In this document: one piece after another, positions 62,716-64,000 of the stretch
Position numbering within the stretch: the first letter of the stretch is position 1
How the letters are laid out: the number at the start of each line of letters is the position of its first letter
NCBI GenBank assembly: GCA_903813345.2
Contig: CAIIXF020000047.1
Coordinates: forward strand, 1 to 64,000
Origin: Owenia fusiformis
Lineage: Eukaryota; Annelida; Polychaeta; Sabellida; Oweniidae
Length of the DNA: 64,000 nucleotides
Direction of reading: 5' to 3'
Notes under the pieces: generated by a model
Databases searched by the model: none
Told to the model about the DNA's origin: nothing
What the model saw: only the letters and a program-made list of their open reading frames with translations
Translations under genes and position numbers: made by a program

Positions 62716-64000
62716 GCCCTAAAACATCAGTACATGTGTTTACTCCCGTATGGATCATCTACACCTCTAAGTATAGTAACAACCTAGTTTGAGGTATTTT
62801 ACCAGTATGGATCCTCTAATCTCTATATCTATACATATAAATCCATACGTACACCATAACATGAAATATATCACACTAATGGCATTACAATAGTACATGT
62901 CGCTTGAACATAAATATAAAATGGTTTTCATGTTGTGTGAAATGATCAAACATGTCCTAGGACATTCGTGAAAAATGAACTTGAGACAATCAAAGGAGAT
63001 ATGTCATTAAATTATATCAGAAACATTTACATTTTTGGTAAAATATACTCACATGGAATGAGCGTTGGATTAAAAATTTGATATTATGTTCGACCGGATG
63101 TATTCATTCAAACACTAATTTATGCAAAGATAGCTCTTGTGTCAGCAAAATCATAACTCATAACCAAATACGTACATAACTCATAAAACAACTCGTTTTT
63201 ATCTTAGCAGCAACATCGCTTCTGTCTTTACCTTTAACATGTTTGGTGTTTTAAATTTTAAAATGTATAAATATAAAAATGTACTCATTAGCCTGTTATA
63301 CTTGTCATCTACAGGGATATTCAACAGTTACAGAAATAAGACTTTGGGAAATCCTTATCTAGTCTAGTCTATGTATGCTTGATATATTTGGTTAAAGCAT
63401 GATTTGTTATTTTGTAATAATTGTTATCTGGGTTTGGTGACATGACATACGGATGTATAGAGCAATATTTTTGCATCATATTATCGAAGGAAAGAGACAA
63501 AATTAAAACCTATTACTACTATAATCCAATTTTGATTGTATAATATCAGAATGTGCTTAAGTTCCTTGTCTAATGTACGATGTATATGGACACACAAGAA
63601 TGTTTATACAACGTACAAAACTTGTATTTTCTTCAATTTGACCTCCATTGCAATCAGCACATTTATCTTGGAACCAGTTTACATGATCGAAGTAATAAAT
63701 GTCATTCGGGATAAATTAATATAGAAATACATGGTGGCCGCTTTTTTATTTGCTTTTTTGAAACAAACAAGCTCTATACACATAAAACGTTACAAAATTG
63801 TCGTGATTATTTAGAAGTCCAGGAGATGTTAAGATCCGTATAGCAAGTATATTTAAGATGATACAGAATGGTCGAGAAATATGAACAATTACAGAAACGT
63901 ATCGAGAACATTTATTCCCCTAAAATTCATTCATTCATTTGTTCATTTGTAGTTCACATACAGCCTTACATGTAGCAAGCAGATTTCTATATATGTTGAA
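62716..64000. other. Non-coding flank to window end
   Basis: About 1.3 kb with no recognisable gene, RNA or repeat. ORFs of 60-62 codons here lack any supporting feature. Confidence 0.5.

Overview
This 64 kb window is AT-rich, intron-bearing animal DNA. It has no operons or prokaryotic signals, it contains canonical GT/AG splice sites, and it is dominated by eukaryotic mobile elements (Helentron, mariner, CMC-type, non-LTR LINE). A COR plus death-domain protein of the ROCO type and the repeat style suggest a marine or aquatic invertebrate such as a mollusc, brachiopod or lancelet. The species cannot be fixed from sequence alone. Two 500-base N gaps (21001-21500 and 33413-33912) mark unresolved repeat DNA.

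Layout. 1-16442 holds two same-orientation copies of a large terminal-inverted-repeat (TIR) element that carries a ~130-bp minisatellite and a small zinc-finger-like ORF. The second copy is invaded by a 5.1 kb Helentron (Rep + Pif1 helicase + endonuclease, decayed by three frameshifts) and by a 1.2 kb CACTG-ended DNA transposon with an ATGA target duplication. 17044-18138 is a truncated mariner with unusually long TIRs. 18139-21000 has no gene I can support. 21501-33337 is a duplicated array on the minus strand holding at least six phase-0 micro-exons of 33 or 45 nt, encoding E-A-K-R-I-A-D-L-E-K/R-Q modules. It is interrupted by a third, inverted copy of the TIR element (24743-29369) and by a 2.1 kb foldback element (30817-32940). 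33913-53105 is a 19 kb higher-order satellite with GGATA-type tracts, ~470-500-bp monomers, hairpin modules and an essentially exact 1,896-bp tandem duplication. 54870-61266 holds the last two recognisable exons of a plus-strand ROCO-family gene: a COR exon, then a death-domain exon ending in a possible CaaX box. They are separated by a 4.8 kb intron full of old repeats. 62325-62715 is a 5'-truncated LINE tail, and the rest is unremarkable.

Functionally, only two host genes are supported. One is an unnamed minus-strand gene built from repeated micro-exons that encode a charged helical repeat. The other is the 3' end of a plus-strand COR-death-domain signalling protein whose Roc GTPase exons are not visible here. 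The strongest candidate for an undescribed system is the micro-exon array: every cassette is in phase 0, so any splicing combination would keep the frame and change helix length in steps of 11 or 15 residues.
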